Shown: piece after piece, positions 1 through 6,382 of the stretch | Numbering within the stretch: position 1 is the stretch's first letter | How the letters are laid out: each line of letters opens with the position of its first letter | Origin: SZUA-451 sp034721895 | Lineage (GTDB): Bacteria; Campylobacterota; Campylobacteria; Campylobacterales; Sulfurovaceae | DNA length: 24,191 nt | Assembly: GCA_034721895.1 (NCBI GenBank) | Contig: JAYEND010000044.1 | Location: 1 to 24,191, forward strand | Direction: 5' to 3' | The notes under the pieces: model-generated | What the model was told of the DNA's origin: nothing | The model's database searches: none | Seen by the model: the letters and a program-made list of their open reading frames with translations, nothing else | Program-made: the position numbers and the translations under genes

Positions 1-227
1 TAGGGGAGGGGGAAGAGCTGATGTTGATCTCTGCACGGCAGATCGAGGCTGTCGAGCAAGCCAGAGAAGCCATCGATCATGCCAGAACCCCCCTTCAAAA
101 GGGTGAATTGGAATTTTTCTCCTACTATCTCCAGGATGCCGTCAAAGCGATCTCTTCTATTTCGAAGCCTTATGACAGTGAAGAGATTTTGGACAAAATG
201 TTCGGGGAGTTCTGCCTGGGGAAATAG
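1..227 (+). CDS. mnmE: tRNA modification GTPase MnmE, C-terminal end (partial)
   Basis: This is the 3' end of a gene that begins outside the window. The reading frame is set by base 3 and reads through to a TAG stop. About 74 residues are visible. MnmE is a G protein that works with MnmG to place the (carboxymethyl)aminomethyl group on wobble uridine of certain tRNAs. The C-terminal helical segment is recognisable, and the protein ends in FGEFCLGK, matching the family's invariant C-terminal F-C-[IL]-G-K motif whose cysteine is needed for modification. The G domain is not in the window. The end looks intact, and nothing downstream on the same strand appears to be co-transcribed with it. Confidence 0.93.
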   Translation, partial: GEGEELMLISARQIEAVEQAREAIDHARTPLQKGELEFFSYYLQDAVKAISSISKPYDSEEILDKMFGEFCLGK

Positions 228-412
228 GGTTGCAATGATGATGCCCTATAGATTACAAATCAAGTTTGGATTATGTGATTGTTTTGTTTCTTCATCGTGA
301 TAAAGTTGTAAGTTTCAACCAATCTAAAATATATATTTGAAATTAAGGGTACTTTCAAAGTTTTTTATTTATACTTTCACAATGTTTATACTTTTTACGA
401 AGTTAAGCACTC
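228..412. other. AT-rich intergenic region, no gene seen
   Basis: No supported coding region. It contains two TATACT boxes, at 370-375 and 387-392, that could serve as -10 elements for the structured RNA beginning near 413, but no convincing -35 was found. No terminator hairpin with a T tract is visible after mnmE. Confidence 0.4.
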
Positions 413-493
413 TGTAAAAAGCCAAACTATCTGAGAGGATAGGGCGGAAAGCTACGGATCTCACGCAGATCGCAAAGCTACTCAGAAATCATT
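413..493 (+). ncRNA. GEMM-I-like (cyclic-di-GMP class I) riboswitch candidate, copy 1
   Basis: The core runs from GCCAAAC (421) to CTCAGAAATCATT (ending 493). A hairpin CTATC/GATAG carries a GAGA tetraloop. It is followed by GGGCGGAAAGCTACGG, a GATCT/AGATC hairpin with loop CACGC, and GCTAC. This order resembles the GEMM-I core as known from Vibrio Vc2: GCAAACC, GAAA-capped stem, GACGCAAAGCC, GG..CU hairpin, AGGUAGC..GGUUACC. The AGCT at 450-453 can pair with AGCT at 476-479. The 5' guanine that contacts the ligand in classical GEMM-I is not clearly present (an A run precedes GCC), so ligand identity is open. It is followed by a 12-codon reading frame (517-555, encoding MVIGLFFYFRFS) that is probably not a gene. 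Assignment is by pattern recall only. Confidence 0.55.
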
Positions 494-563
494 ATTTTAT
501 CGGGAATTTTTAAAGGATGGTCATAGGGCTGTTTTTTTATTTTCGGTTTAGTTAATTGTTTTT

Positions 564-645
564 TGTAAAAAAGCCAAACTGTCTGAGAGGATAGGACGGA
601 AAGCCTTGGATCTCACGCAGATCGCCTGGTTACTCAGAAATCATT
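564..645 (+). ncRNA. GEMM-I-like riboswitch candidate, copy 2
   Basis: This is a second copy 152 bases downstream of copy 1, with the same core length and conserved flanks (TGTAAAAA before, AAATCATT after). Differences fall where structure predicts: the first hairpin becomes CTGTC/GATAG (A-U to G.U), and the AGCT/AGCT helix of copy 1 becomes AGCC/GGTT, still pairable. This copy is closer to the GEMM-I consensus, with GGACGGAAAGCC and GCCTGGTTAC. The insertion sequence begins only 3 bases after it, so whatever gene it controlled has been separated or lost. Two aptamers in series are known for GEMM and other riboswitches, but here the target is missing. Confidence 0.58.
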
Positions 646-647
646 TA

Positions 648-667
648 ACTTAACTTTCGCACCTAAA
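648..667 (+). repeat. Left terminal inverted repeat of the IS
   Basis: The sequence acttaactttcgcacctaaa is an exact reverse complement of 2200-2219. Confidence 0.9.
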
Positions 668-816
668 TTCTACCAAAATAATACCCAATCACCCCTAAAA
701 CACCCAGCCAAAATACCTCCATCTCGCCCCTCTTGAAACAGAATAGATTTTAAGATAGAGAGAATAAAAAAAGTAAACATAAAACACCAATCTAAATCCC
801 TATATACGGGGCTTTT

Positions 817-825
817 AGCTATAAT
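817..825 (+). promoter_or_regulatory. Extended -10 promoter of the transposase
   Basis: AGCTATAAT with TATAAT at 820-825 lies about 27 bases before the transposase ATG. It resembles the TGCTATAAT boxes seen before other genes here, though the extended TG is replaced by AG. The ribosome binding site AAGGGG at 839-844 follows. Confidence 0.5.
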
Positions 826-851
826 ATGTCTATATTTTAAGGGGTATATTT

Positions 852-2217
852 ATGCAAATAGAAAACCAAATAGTCAACATCATCAACGACAAGTTAAAAA
901 ATCCAATCTACCAAACACTCCAACTACTCAATATGAAAACCATCCTTGCAAAAAGCAATTTCACTAAAAAAGAAGGTGTTGAAGTACATATGGTGGTATT
1001 GCACTTTGTCTATATGCTGGTGATGAATAAAAAGATATTCACTTTCATGAAGCAAAGCAATGACAGTTTCAAAAAAGATATCTACTACAGACTGCTTGCC
1101 AACAGCAGTTATAACTGGAGAAGCCTGTTATCCCTCTCTTCTTTAAAGATACTTTCACTATTACACAAAATACAAGACTCCAAAGCCATCAAAGTCTTTA
1201 TACTCGATGATACAGTAGAAGGCAAAGTGGGTAAAAATGTAGAAGGCTCCTGTGACAGCCTCTATAGCAATAAGGAAAAAAGAAAAATCAGAGGTATCAA
1301 TGTGGTATCACTCAATTTCAGTGATGGCTTCTCAAACTTCATGTTGGATTTCGCCATAGCAATGAACTCTTATGCAAGAGTAGCCATAGAAGATTTCACC
1401 AACAAGGTTGACCACAGAACCAATGCCCATAAACGAAGACTAGAAACGATGAAGGGTAAATCACAAATAGCTATAGAGATGATCAAAAGAGCTGTAAACA
1501 GCGGTATCTACGCTGATTACCTGCTTGTGGACAGTTGGTACTCCAAGCCCTCGTTTATCAAAGAGATGAATGAACTGGGACTTAGAGTAATATCAAGAAT
1601 GGCAAACAATACCAGGATATGGAACTTTATCGGTAAAGAGAAGACACTTGAAGCACATATACAACAGGTTCAAAGCAATCAAAAATGTAAAGTCAGACAC
1701 TTATGGAAAAAAGATCAAGTTCACCTATTTCTCTGTTGTAACTGAACACAAAACAGCAGGCAAGCTCAAAATAGTTTTTATCAAAACCAAAGAGAAACTC
1801 ATTCCTATTGTATCTACAGATCTTGATATCAGCGATAAAGAGATCATAGAGATATATAAACGAAGATGGGACATAGAGCAAGGCTACAAAGAGCTAAGGG
1901 AGCACTTTGGCTTTGGCAGGGAAGAGAACAGAATCTATGAAGCGCTTATTGCCAGAATCACACTCTCATTTTTTACCTACAATATTGTCTCCTATATCAA
2001 CAGAATCAGCAATGAACCTAAAACTATTGGTGGACTATTTAAAGATCTTGAGTGCGAACTTCACACATTGGCTATTGCTATGCAGGTATTCATCTCCATA
2101 CTTGATGAAATAGCTAAAATTGATGATGTTGTCAATAGGAATGAGGATTTGGTAAGTATTATCGCTGTGCTGCAGGATGTCACTCAGAAAATGCTTGGGT
2201 TTAGGTGCGAAAGTTAA
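852..2217 (+). pseudogene. IS4-family DDE transposase, frameshifted
   Basis: The transposase is split in two frames. The first (852-1745, 297 aa) has the first two catalytic acids: FILDDT with Asp119/120 and LVDSWY with Asp227. The second frame (open from 1648, homologous from about 1713 to 2217) carries Y-KR-R-WDI-E-QGYKEL-R, the IS4 region with the catalytic Glu. The switch falls near the A6 tract at 1707-1712. Removing one A joins the halves as ..HLWKKIKFTYFSVV.., so a one-base insertion is the simplest explanation. The start has a good AAGGGG site 7 bases upstream of ATG. The A-AAA-AAG heptamer resembles a -1 slippery site, but -1 slippage gives the wrong frame; +1 or -2 is required. It is probably inactive unless transcriptional slippage rescues it. 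The stop codon lies within the right inverted repeat. Confidence 0.85.
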
Positions 2218-2219
2218 GT
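2200..2219 (-). repeat. Right terminal inverted repeat of the IS
   Basis: Exact complement of 648-667. It contains both the TAA of the transposase (2215-2217) and, on the other strand, the TAA of the neighbouring gene (2214-2216). Confidence 0.9.
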
Positions 2220-2813
2220 AACATAGAGTATTACAATCAAATTGTCATCTTTGTCGGTCTCTACAGCCAATTTTGTTCCGACAGGGTGCTTATCAGTCTC
2301 CAAAGCACCCTGCAATGTATGCAATACATGAGCAAAACGCTCATTAAATGGCATAGCAATCTCTTTTATTTCTTCTTTGAGAATTATATTTTTAATATCA
2401 TTTATGCAATGCATATAGTAAATCTTATTGATAGCCCTTTGTATTCTATATGCTTCCATCAATTTGAGATTTTTAATCCAAACTTCTTTGCCGATTTCAG
2501 TCAGATATGTTTTAGCTTCTACCTGTTCTATCTCTTTCTGGATCTTTAATTCATATTTTTTCTCTTTCTCTTCAACTTTTTGTTCAAGTTGCGATTCATA
2601 GTGTTGAAGTATATCGTGTATCTGGTTTTCGGTTAATGGTTTCGCTTCTTTTAGATAACGATAAGACTTTTCTTTGCTGTCATCATTATCGATAAGATTC
2701 AAAATCTCTGCGGCTACCAAGAGATATACATATTTATCCTCCCTACTTTTTTTATAATTCACACCATGCTGTGATATTTCAGCTCTTGGTCCCATATATT
2801 TTATTTTTAACAT
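2214..2813 (-). CDS. Hypothetical protein with central coiled coil, 3' end altered by the IS
   Basis: Protein of 199 aa with no function I recognise. It starts at an ATG preceded by AAGGAT about 6 bases upstream. The N-terminus (KYMGPRAEISQHGVNYK) looks like a conserved domain start. A Lys/Glu-rich segment at roughly residues 68-100 should form a coiled coil. There is no signal peptide or membrane segment, so it is probably cytosolic. The last codon and the TAA stop come from the inverted repeat of the adjoining insertion sequence, so the native C-terminus may have been replaced. If the present left flank of the IS was originally contiguous, the gene would have ended with TAA at almost the same place, so little or nothing may be lost. 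It is convergent with the transposase. Confidence 0.7.
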   Translation of the reverse strand: MLKIKYMGPRAEISQHGVNYKKSREDKYVYLLVAAEILNLIDNDDSKEKSYRYLKEAKPLTENQIHDILQHYESQLEQKVEEKEKKYELKIQKEIEQVEAKTYLTEIGKEVWIKNLKLMEAYRIQRAINKIYYMHCINDIKNIILKEEIKEIAMPFNERFAHVLHTLQGALETDKHPVGTKLAVETDKDDNLIVILYVT

Positions 2814-2943
2814 CTTTTATCCTTATTGCTAAATACTTATTGTCATACCGGGTAATATCAAAAGCTTTCCAATATTCGATAGAAAAATAACTCTATCGAA
2901 TTTTACCAAAAAATAGGATTATACAGCATTTCATGCAATTTGT

Positions 2944-2952
2944 TGCTATAAT
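2944..2952 (+). promoter_or_regulatory. Extended -10 promoter of the ybdK-ggt operon
   Basis: TGCTATAAT (TATAAT at 2947-2952) lies 21 bases before the ybdK start. The ribosome binding site GAAAGG follows at 2962-2967. There is no clear -35, which is usual for extended -10 promoters in this phylum. Confidence 0.65.
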
Positions 2953-2973
2953 TAAAATATCGAAAGGTATAGC

Positions 2974-4065
2974 ATGGATGAAACTATTTTTAACCCCAAG
3001 AGAGCGTTCAGTGTTGGCGTAGAGCTGGAGATCAGGCTACTGGACAGAGAGAGCCTGAAACCAAAAAACTCCTCTCCCTATATTTTTGCCAACCTGCCTG
3101 ACAATATAAAAGAAAATGTTCATAAAGAGCTGCTCCAGTCTATGGTGGAGATCGTCACACCTGTATGTGACAGCGCAAGAGAGGCTGCCGACTTTGTAGC
3201 GAGTACACTGAAAACAGTTGCAAAGATAGCTGAAGGCGATGATATTGTTTTGGCATCGCTCGCTACACATCCCTTTGAGACAAAAGAGGACAATAAGATA
3301 TTTCATGACCCACGGTATGAAGCGTTCGCCAAAGAGCTTCAGATCGTACTGACCAATTTTTTGATCAGCGGACTGCATATCCATATCGGTATGCCGGGCA
3401 GCGAAGAAGCCATAAGGGCTTATAATGCCACGATCAAATATATGCCGATCTTTTTGGCACTTTCGGCGAACTCCCCTTTTGCACAGGATGAAGACACCGG
3501 CCTGCACTCCTATCGTACGGAGATCTTTCAGCAACTGCCGCGTGCCGGCATACCGCAGAGTTTTAAAAGTTATGCAGAGTACTGTGAATTGATAGAACAG
3601 CTCAAAACAACAAAGACGATCAAGACCATCAGAGATGTCTGGTGGGATGTCAGGATCCATGAGATCTTCGGAACGATCGAACTCAGGATCTGCGATGCGT
3701 TCTACGACTATGAGAGGCTGAGGCTTACCGTACTCTTTTTTCAGGTTCTGCTGATCTATGCTGTCCGGCACCCTGTCAAACGAGAGTTTTATCAGATCAC
3801 AAAACAGAATAAATGGAATGCCGTACGGCATGCACTCAATGGCAAATTTATAGACGGCAACCGTGTATCGACTATCAGAGAGACAGCCAAAGAGCTGGTA
3901 GCGAAAATAGCCGAGGAGAATATCTTTGAAGAGCTGCATTGCGAGAGGGACACAGAAGCACTGATGGCACTTTTGGATCAGGAGCCTATTTCACAAAAAC
4001 TCAGAGCGATTTATCAAAAAAGCGATGATTTCAAAGAAGTCATCCGATCAGAAATCATAGTATGA
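2974..4065 (+). CDS. ybdK: YbdK-type carboxylate-amine ligase (GCS2 family)
   Basis: A 363-residue protein of the glutamate-cysteine ligase 2 family, ATP-dependent ligases joining a carboxylate to an amine; weak glutamate-cysteine ligase activity is reported for E. coli YbdK. Visible motifs are VGVELE (14-19), the metal/ATP-binding GLHIHIG (133-139), LSANSPF (163-169), WWDVRIH (223-229) and GTIELRICDA (233-242), all in the family order and spacing. Length is normal. The start is supported by GAAAGG upstream and a strong extended -10 promoter. It overlaps the following GGT-like gene by four bases (ATGA), so the two are almost certainly co-translated. Such pairing suggests that one enzyme makes, and the other cleaves or transfers, a gamma-glutamyl or similar amide. 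The actual substrates cannot be read from sequence. Confidence 0.87.
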   Translation: MDETIFNPKRAFSVGVELEIRLLDRESLKPKNSSPYIFANLPDNIKENVHKELLQSMVEIVTPVCDSAREAADFVASTLKTVAKIAEGDDIVLASLATHPFETKEDNKIFHDPRYEAFAKELQIVLTNFLISGLHIHIGMPGSEEAIRAYNATIKYMPIFLALSANSPFAQDEDTGLHSYRTEIFQQLPRAGIPQSFKSYAEYCELIEQLKTTKTIKTIRDVWWDVRIHEIFGTIELRICDAFYDYERLRLTVLFFQVLLIYAVRHPVKREFYQITKQNKWNAVRHALNGKFIDGNRVSTIRETAKELVAKIAEENIFEELHCERDTEALMALLDQEPISQKLRAIYQKSDDFKEVIRSEIIV

Positions 4066-5579
4066 AGGGAGTAGTTGCAGCAGGAGACAGGCTCACTGCC
4101 AGGGCCGGAGCGGAGATGCTGAAAATAGGTGGAAATGCTTTTGATGCAGTATGTGCCAGTATGCTTGCCGCCCCGCTAAGTGAACCAATGCTTACCAGCC
4201 TTGGGGGCGGCGGTTTTGCACTGACGTACGAGATAGGCAAAGCACCGCTACTGTATGACTTTTTTGTCGATGTACCCCCTAACCGTGTAGATAATCCTGA
4301 CTTTTTTCCCATTTATGTCGATTTTGGCAATACAGTGCAGGAGTTTCATATAGGGGCAGCTTCGACGGCTGTCCCGGGTATGGTCAAGGGCATCTTTGAA
4401 TTGCACCAGGACAAAGGCACGCTTCCTCTTGAAGAGATCGTCAAACCTGCCTGCAAGTATGCAAGAGAAGGGATCTATCTCTCAAAAATGCAGGCAAGTT
4501 TCATTAAGCTGTTGAAGCCGTTGCTCACCTCTACAGACTCTTCCAGAGAAGTTTTTCTCAAAGATGGCCATTTGATCAACGAAAAGCATCTATTTAAAAA
4601 TCCTGATTATGCGGAGTTTCTGGAAAGCTTTGCCACAAAAGGCGCCGACATCTTTTACAGCGGTGAAATAGCTCAGGCTATAGACGATCTCAACCGCAAA
4701 GAGCATGGCCTCTTAAGAAAAAACGATCTCGAACAGTACGAAGTGATCAAGCGAGACCCTATCATTTTTAACTACCAAAACGATACCATTTTCACCACCC
4801 CTCCCCCTTCTGCAGGAGGAATACTAATCGCATTCGCCCTCAAACTTCTGGATAGCTCAGACCTTGGAAAATTCGGTTCGTTAGGCCACATCAGGGAATT
4901 GATTGAGACGATGGCTATCACTGCTGATTTTCGTATCACACATATCGATGAGCATCTGCATAAGGCAGGTCTCGAAAAAATACTTGAAGATGAGAAGCAG
5001 CTCTCGCATTTTCTGCTCTCCAAGAATTCAAAACTGAACTTTTGGGGAAATACCACACATATCAGCATAATAGACAAAGAATACAATGCTGTCTCGGTCA
5101 CCTCTACAAATGGAGAGGGAAGCGGGCTTTTCGTGCCTCATAGTGGCATTATGCTCAATAACATGCTTGGCGAAGAAGATCTCAATCCCCATGGTTTTTT
5201 CAAATGGGAGAGCGGCATCAGACTTCCTTCGATGATGGCACCGACAATTGTGATAGAGAATGAAAAACCAAAGCTTGTGCTTGGCAGTGCCGGAAGCAAT
5301 CGTATCAGGTCTGCGATTAGCGAAGTGATCATCAACCATATCTACTTCAAACAGGATATCCAGAGTGCTATCGATGCTTCAAGGTTACATTATGAAAAGG
5401 GTCATACATTTTTTGAGCCGGGATTCAGGGAAGATATCATAGAGGCGACCAAAAAGCTCTATCCTGTCACAGAATTCAAAGAGAATAGCATATTTTTTGG
5501 TGGTGTCAATGCAGTAACCGGGGACTTCAGAGGTGGTAGCGACGGCAGACGCGGAGGTAATGTGGCATATGTGGAGTGA
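4062..5579 (+). CDS. Gamma-glutamyltransferase-like Ntn hydrolase, no signal peptide
   Basis: A 505-residue protein of the GGT family, whose members self-cleave to expose an N-terminal Thr on the small subunit. The processing site is clear: NTTHISIID with the likely nucleophile Thr331. The region around SVTSTNGEGSG and LNNMLGEEDLNP (365-376) matches the GGT branch common in actinobacteria and archaea. Unlike typical proteobacterial GGTs (about 580 aa, periplasmic), it starts directly at the mature domain (MKGVVAAGDRLTARAG), and its start codon overlaps ybdK, so there is no room for a signal peptide. It should be cytosolic. The Arg that binds gamma-glutamate in E. coli GGT (DFRE) appears replaced (DFFV, residues 66-69), and the SS and GG pairs are S-M (390-391) and G-S (411-412). 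The substrate may therefore not be glutathione. Confidence 0.82.
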   Translation: MKGVVAAGDRLTARAGAEMLKIGGNAFDAVCASMLAAPLSEPMLTSLGGGGFALTYEIGKAPLLYDFFVDVPPNRVDNPDFFPIYVDFGNTVQEFHIGAASTAVPGMVKGIFELHQDKGTLPLEEIVKPACKYAREGIYLSKMQASFIKLLKPLLTSTDSSREVFLKDGHLINEKHLFKNPDYAEFLESFATKGADIFYSGEIAQAIDDLNRKEHGLLRKNDLEQYEVIKRDPIIFNYQNDTIFTTPPPSAGGILIAFALKLLDSSDLGKFGSLGHIRELIETMAITADFRITHIDEHLHKAGLEKILEDEKQLSHFLLSKNSKLNFWGNTTHISIIDKEYNAVSVTSTNGEGSGLFVPHSGIMLNNMLGEEDLNPHGFFKWESGIRLPSMMAPTIVIENEKPKLVLGSAGSNRIRSAISEVIINHIYFKQDIQSAIDASRLHYEKGHTFFEPGFREDIIEATKKLYPVTEFKENSIFFGGVNAVTGDFRGGSDGRRGGNVAYVE

Positions 5580-5604
5580 CAGAGTATGTAATTCATTATG
5601 CCGC

Positions 5605-5645
5605 TGGCCAAATACCCAAACCTTTAGTTTTGTGATTCTTTGGCC
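5605..5645 (+). repeat. Hairpin with a partial copy of the right-hand small-element end
   Basis: GGCCAAA (5606-5612) pairs with TTTGGCC (5639-5645). The loop holds AAATACCCAAA and TGTGATT, in the same order as the left end of the small mobile element at 18820. No T tract follows directly, so it is a weak terminator candidate for the ggt-like gene. Confidence 0.4.
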
Positions 5646-5654
5646 GGATATGTC

Positions 5655-5682
5655 TTGATATTATTATAATTTTTGATATACT
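5655..5682 (+). promoter_or_regulatory. Candidate sigma70 promoter for the downstream small gene
   Basis: TTGATA (5655-5660), 16 bases, then TATACT (5677-5682). A second -10-like TATAAT sits at 5665-5670. The start codon is about 100 bases downstream, leaving a long leader. Confidence 0.35.
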
Positions 5683-5781
5683 TTCTAAACAGAAAGTCCA
5701 AAGGTACTGAGTATATCATAGAGATATAGGGGAGAATCTGTTTAAAAAATAAGAATTTAGATAGAAACAGAGGGGACTATA

Positions 5782-6219
5782 ATGATTGCTGATTCCAAGT
5801 TAATGGATCATATGCCGATGTTAAAAAACAAAGTATTGCATGTGACAGATAAAAAAATTTATCTGTTTGAGCGTTATGGAATCAATTTTACCGGTATGTT
5901 CGTTTACTCAAATGAGACTATTGACGCCAGTCTTTGTGAATCACATATCCGAAAAAGTGACAGTTGTACAGTGTTTGATAATAATTTGCTGTTTATCACT
6001 TATGATGTCGTTGATATTGAAGATTCTATAAAAGCAGCACAGAATCTTCTCTTATTCTATCAAGAGAAATATCATCTTCAAGAGCTCTATATGGTTGTGT
6101 CGCCTGCATATCAGGAAGAGACTGCCATGGATATGGGGAGCAGCCTGGTTCGCCTATTGGACTATGCAATAAAAGAATCGCTTAAAAACAAAGTGATCTG
6201 TATGCCGGATATGGCTTAA
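5782..6219 (+). CDS. Small hypothetical protein, possibly a degenerate GGDEF-like fold
   Basis: A 145-residue protein that I do not recognise with confidence. Its ATG has AGAGGGG a few bases upstream. It has no signal peptide and no membrane segment, so it is probably cytosolic. The central part (SHIRKSDSCTVFDNNLLFITY, then a helix DIEDSIKAAQNLLLF, then a strand ELYMVVSPA, then a helix with DYAIKESLKNK) follows the order of a diguanylate cyclase domain (R-K-S-D.., D-E-F strand, helix, S-I-G strand, A-D-x-A-L-Y-x-A-K helix). The GGDEF signature itself is absent (VFDNN at that place). If the likeness is real, it would be a catalytically dead relative. It stands alone between two promoters. Confidence 0.6.
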   Translation: MIADSKLMDHMPMLKNKVLHVTDKKIYLFERYGINFTGMFVYSNETIDASLCESHIRKSDSCTVFDNNLLFITYDVVDIEDSIKAAQNLLLFYQEKYHLQELYMVVSPAYQEETAMDMGSSLVRLLDYAIKESLKNKVICMPDMA

Positions 6220-6341
6220 GCGAGACAAAAAACTAAAAGTATTTTTTGCCAACCTTTTACTAAGCTGATCCACTTCTGTACTCTAAAGAACTTTATATTG
6301 CATGACATCCTGAAATAATTTACAATCCGGCTACCCTCTTG

Positions 6342-6350
6342 TGCTATAAT
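6342..6350 (+). promoter_or_regulatory. Extended -10 promoter of mltG
   Basis: TGCTATAAT (TATAAT at 6345-6350), 33 bases before the mltG ATG. Same box as before ybdK and the glutaminase gene. Confidence 0.6.
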
Positions 6351-6382
6351 CGAAAAAATTGTAAACAAATGAGTTGCTCAGA

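Larger units (their letters stand above)
648..2219 (+). mobile_element. IS4-type insertion sequence with frameshifted transposase
   Basis: A 1572-bp element is bounded by perfect 20-bp terminal inverted repeats (648-667 and the complement at 2200-2219). It contains one transposase locus in two frames. The transposase ends inside the right repeat. The family is assigned from the DDE-type motifs, with the Y-x2-R-x3-E signature of the IS4 group. I see no target-site duplication: the bases outside the left end (ATTTA) and the right end (AACAT) do not match. This suggests deletion, recombination between IS copies, or a decayed duplication. The element lies between the GEMM-like RNAs and the end of a minus-strand gene. 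Confidence 0.88.

Noticed and set aside
517..555. Twelve-codon reading frame after the first GEMM-like RNA
   Set aside because: AAAGG abuts the ATG with no spacing, the peptide matches nothing I know, and no equivalent follows the second copy.
413..645. The two repeats as a CRISPR array or integron attC sites
   Set aside because: There are only two copies, spaced 152 bases apart, with compensatory changes typical of an RNA fold, no uniform spacers, and no attC core sites.
1707..1713. A-AAA-AAG heptamer as a programmed -1 frameshift site in the transposase
   Set aside because: The second half lies in the +1/-2 frame relative to the first, so -1 slippage would not join them.
3037..3939. Long minus-strand reading frame of about 300 codons opposite ybdK
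   Set aside because: It is a shadow of ybdK, whose family motifs are clear; the antisense frame has irregular, Cys-rich composition and no recognisable domain.
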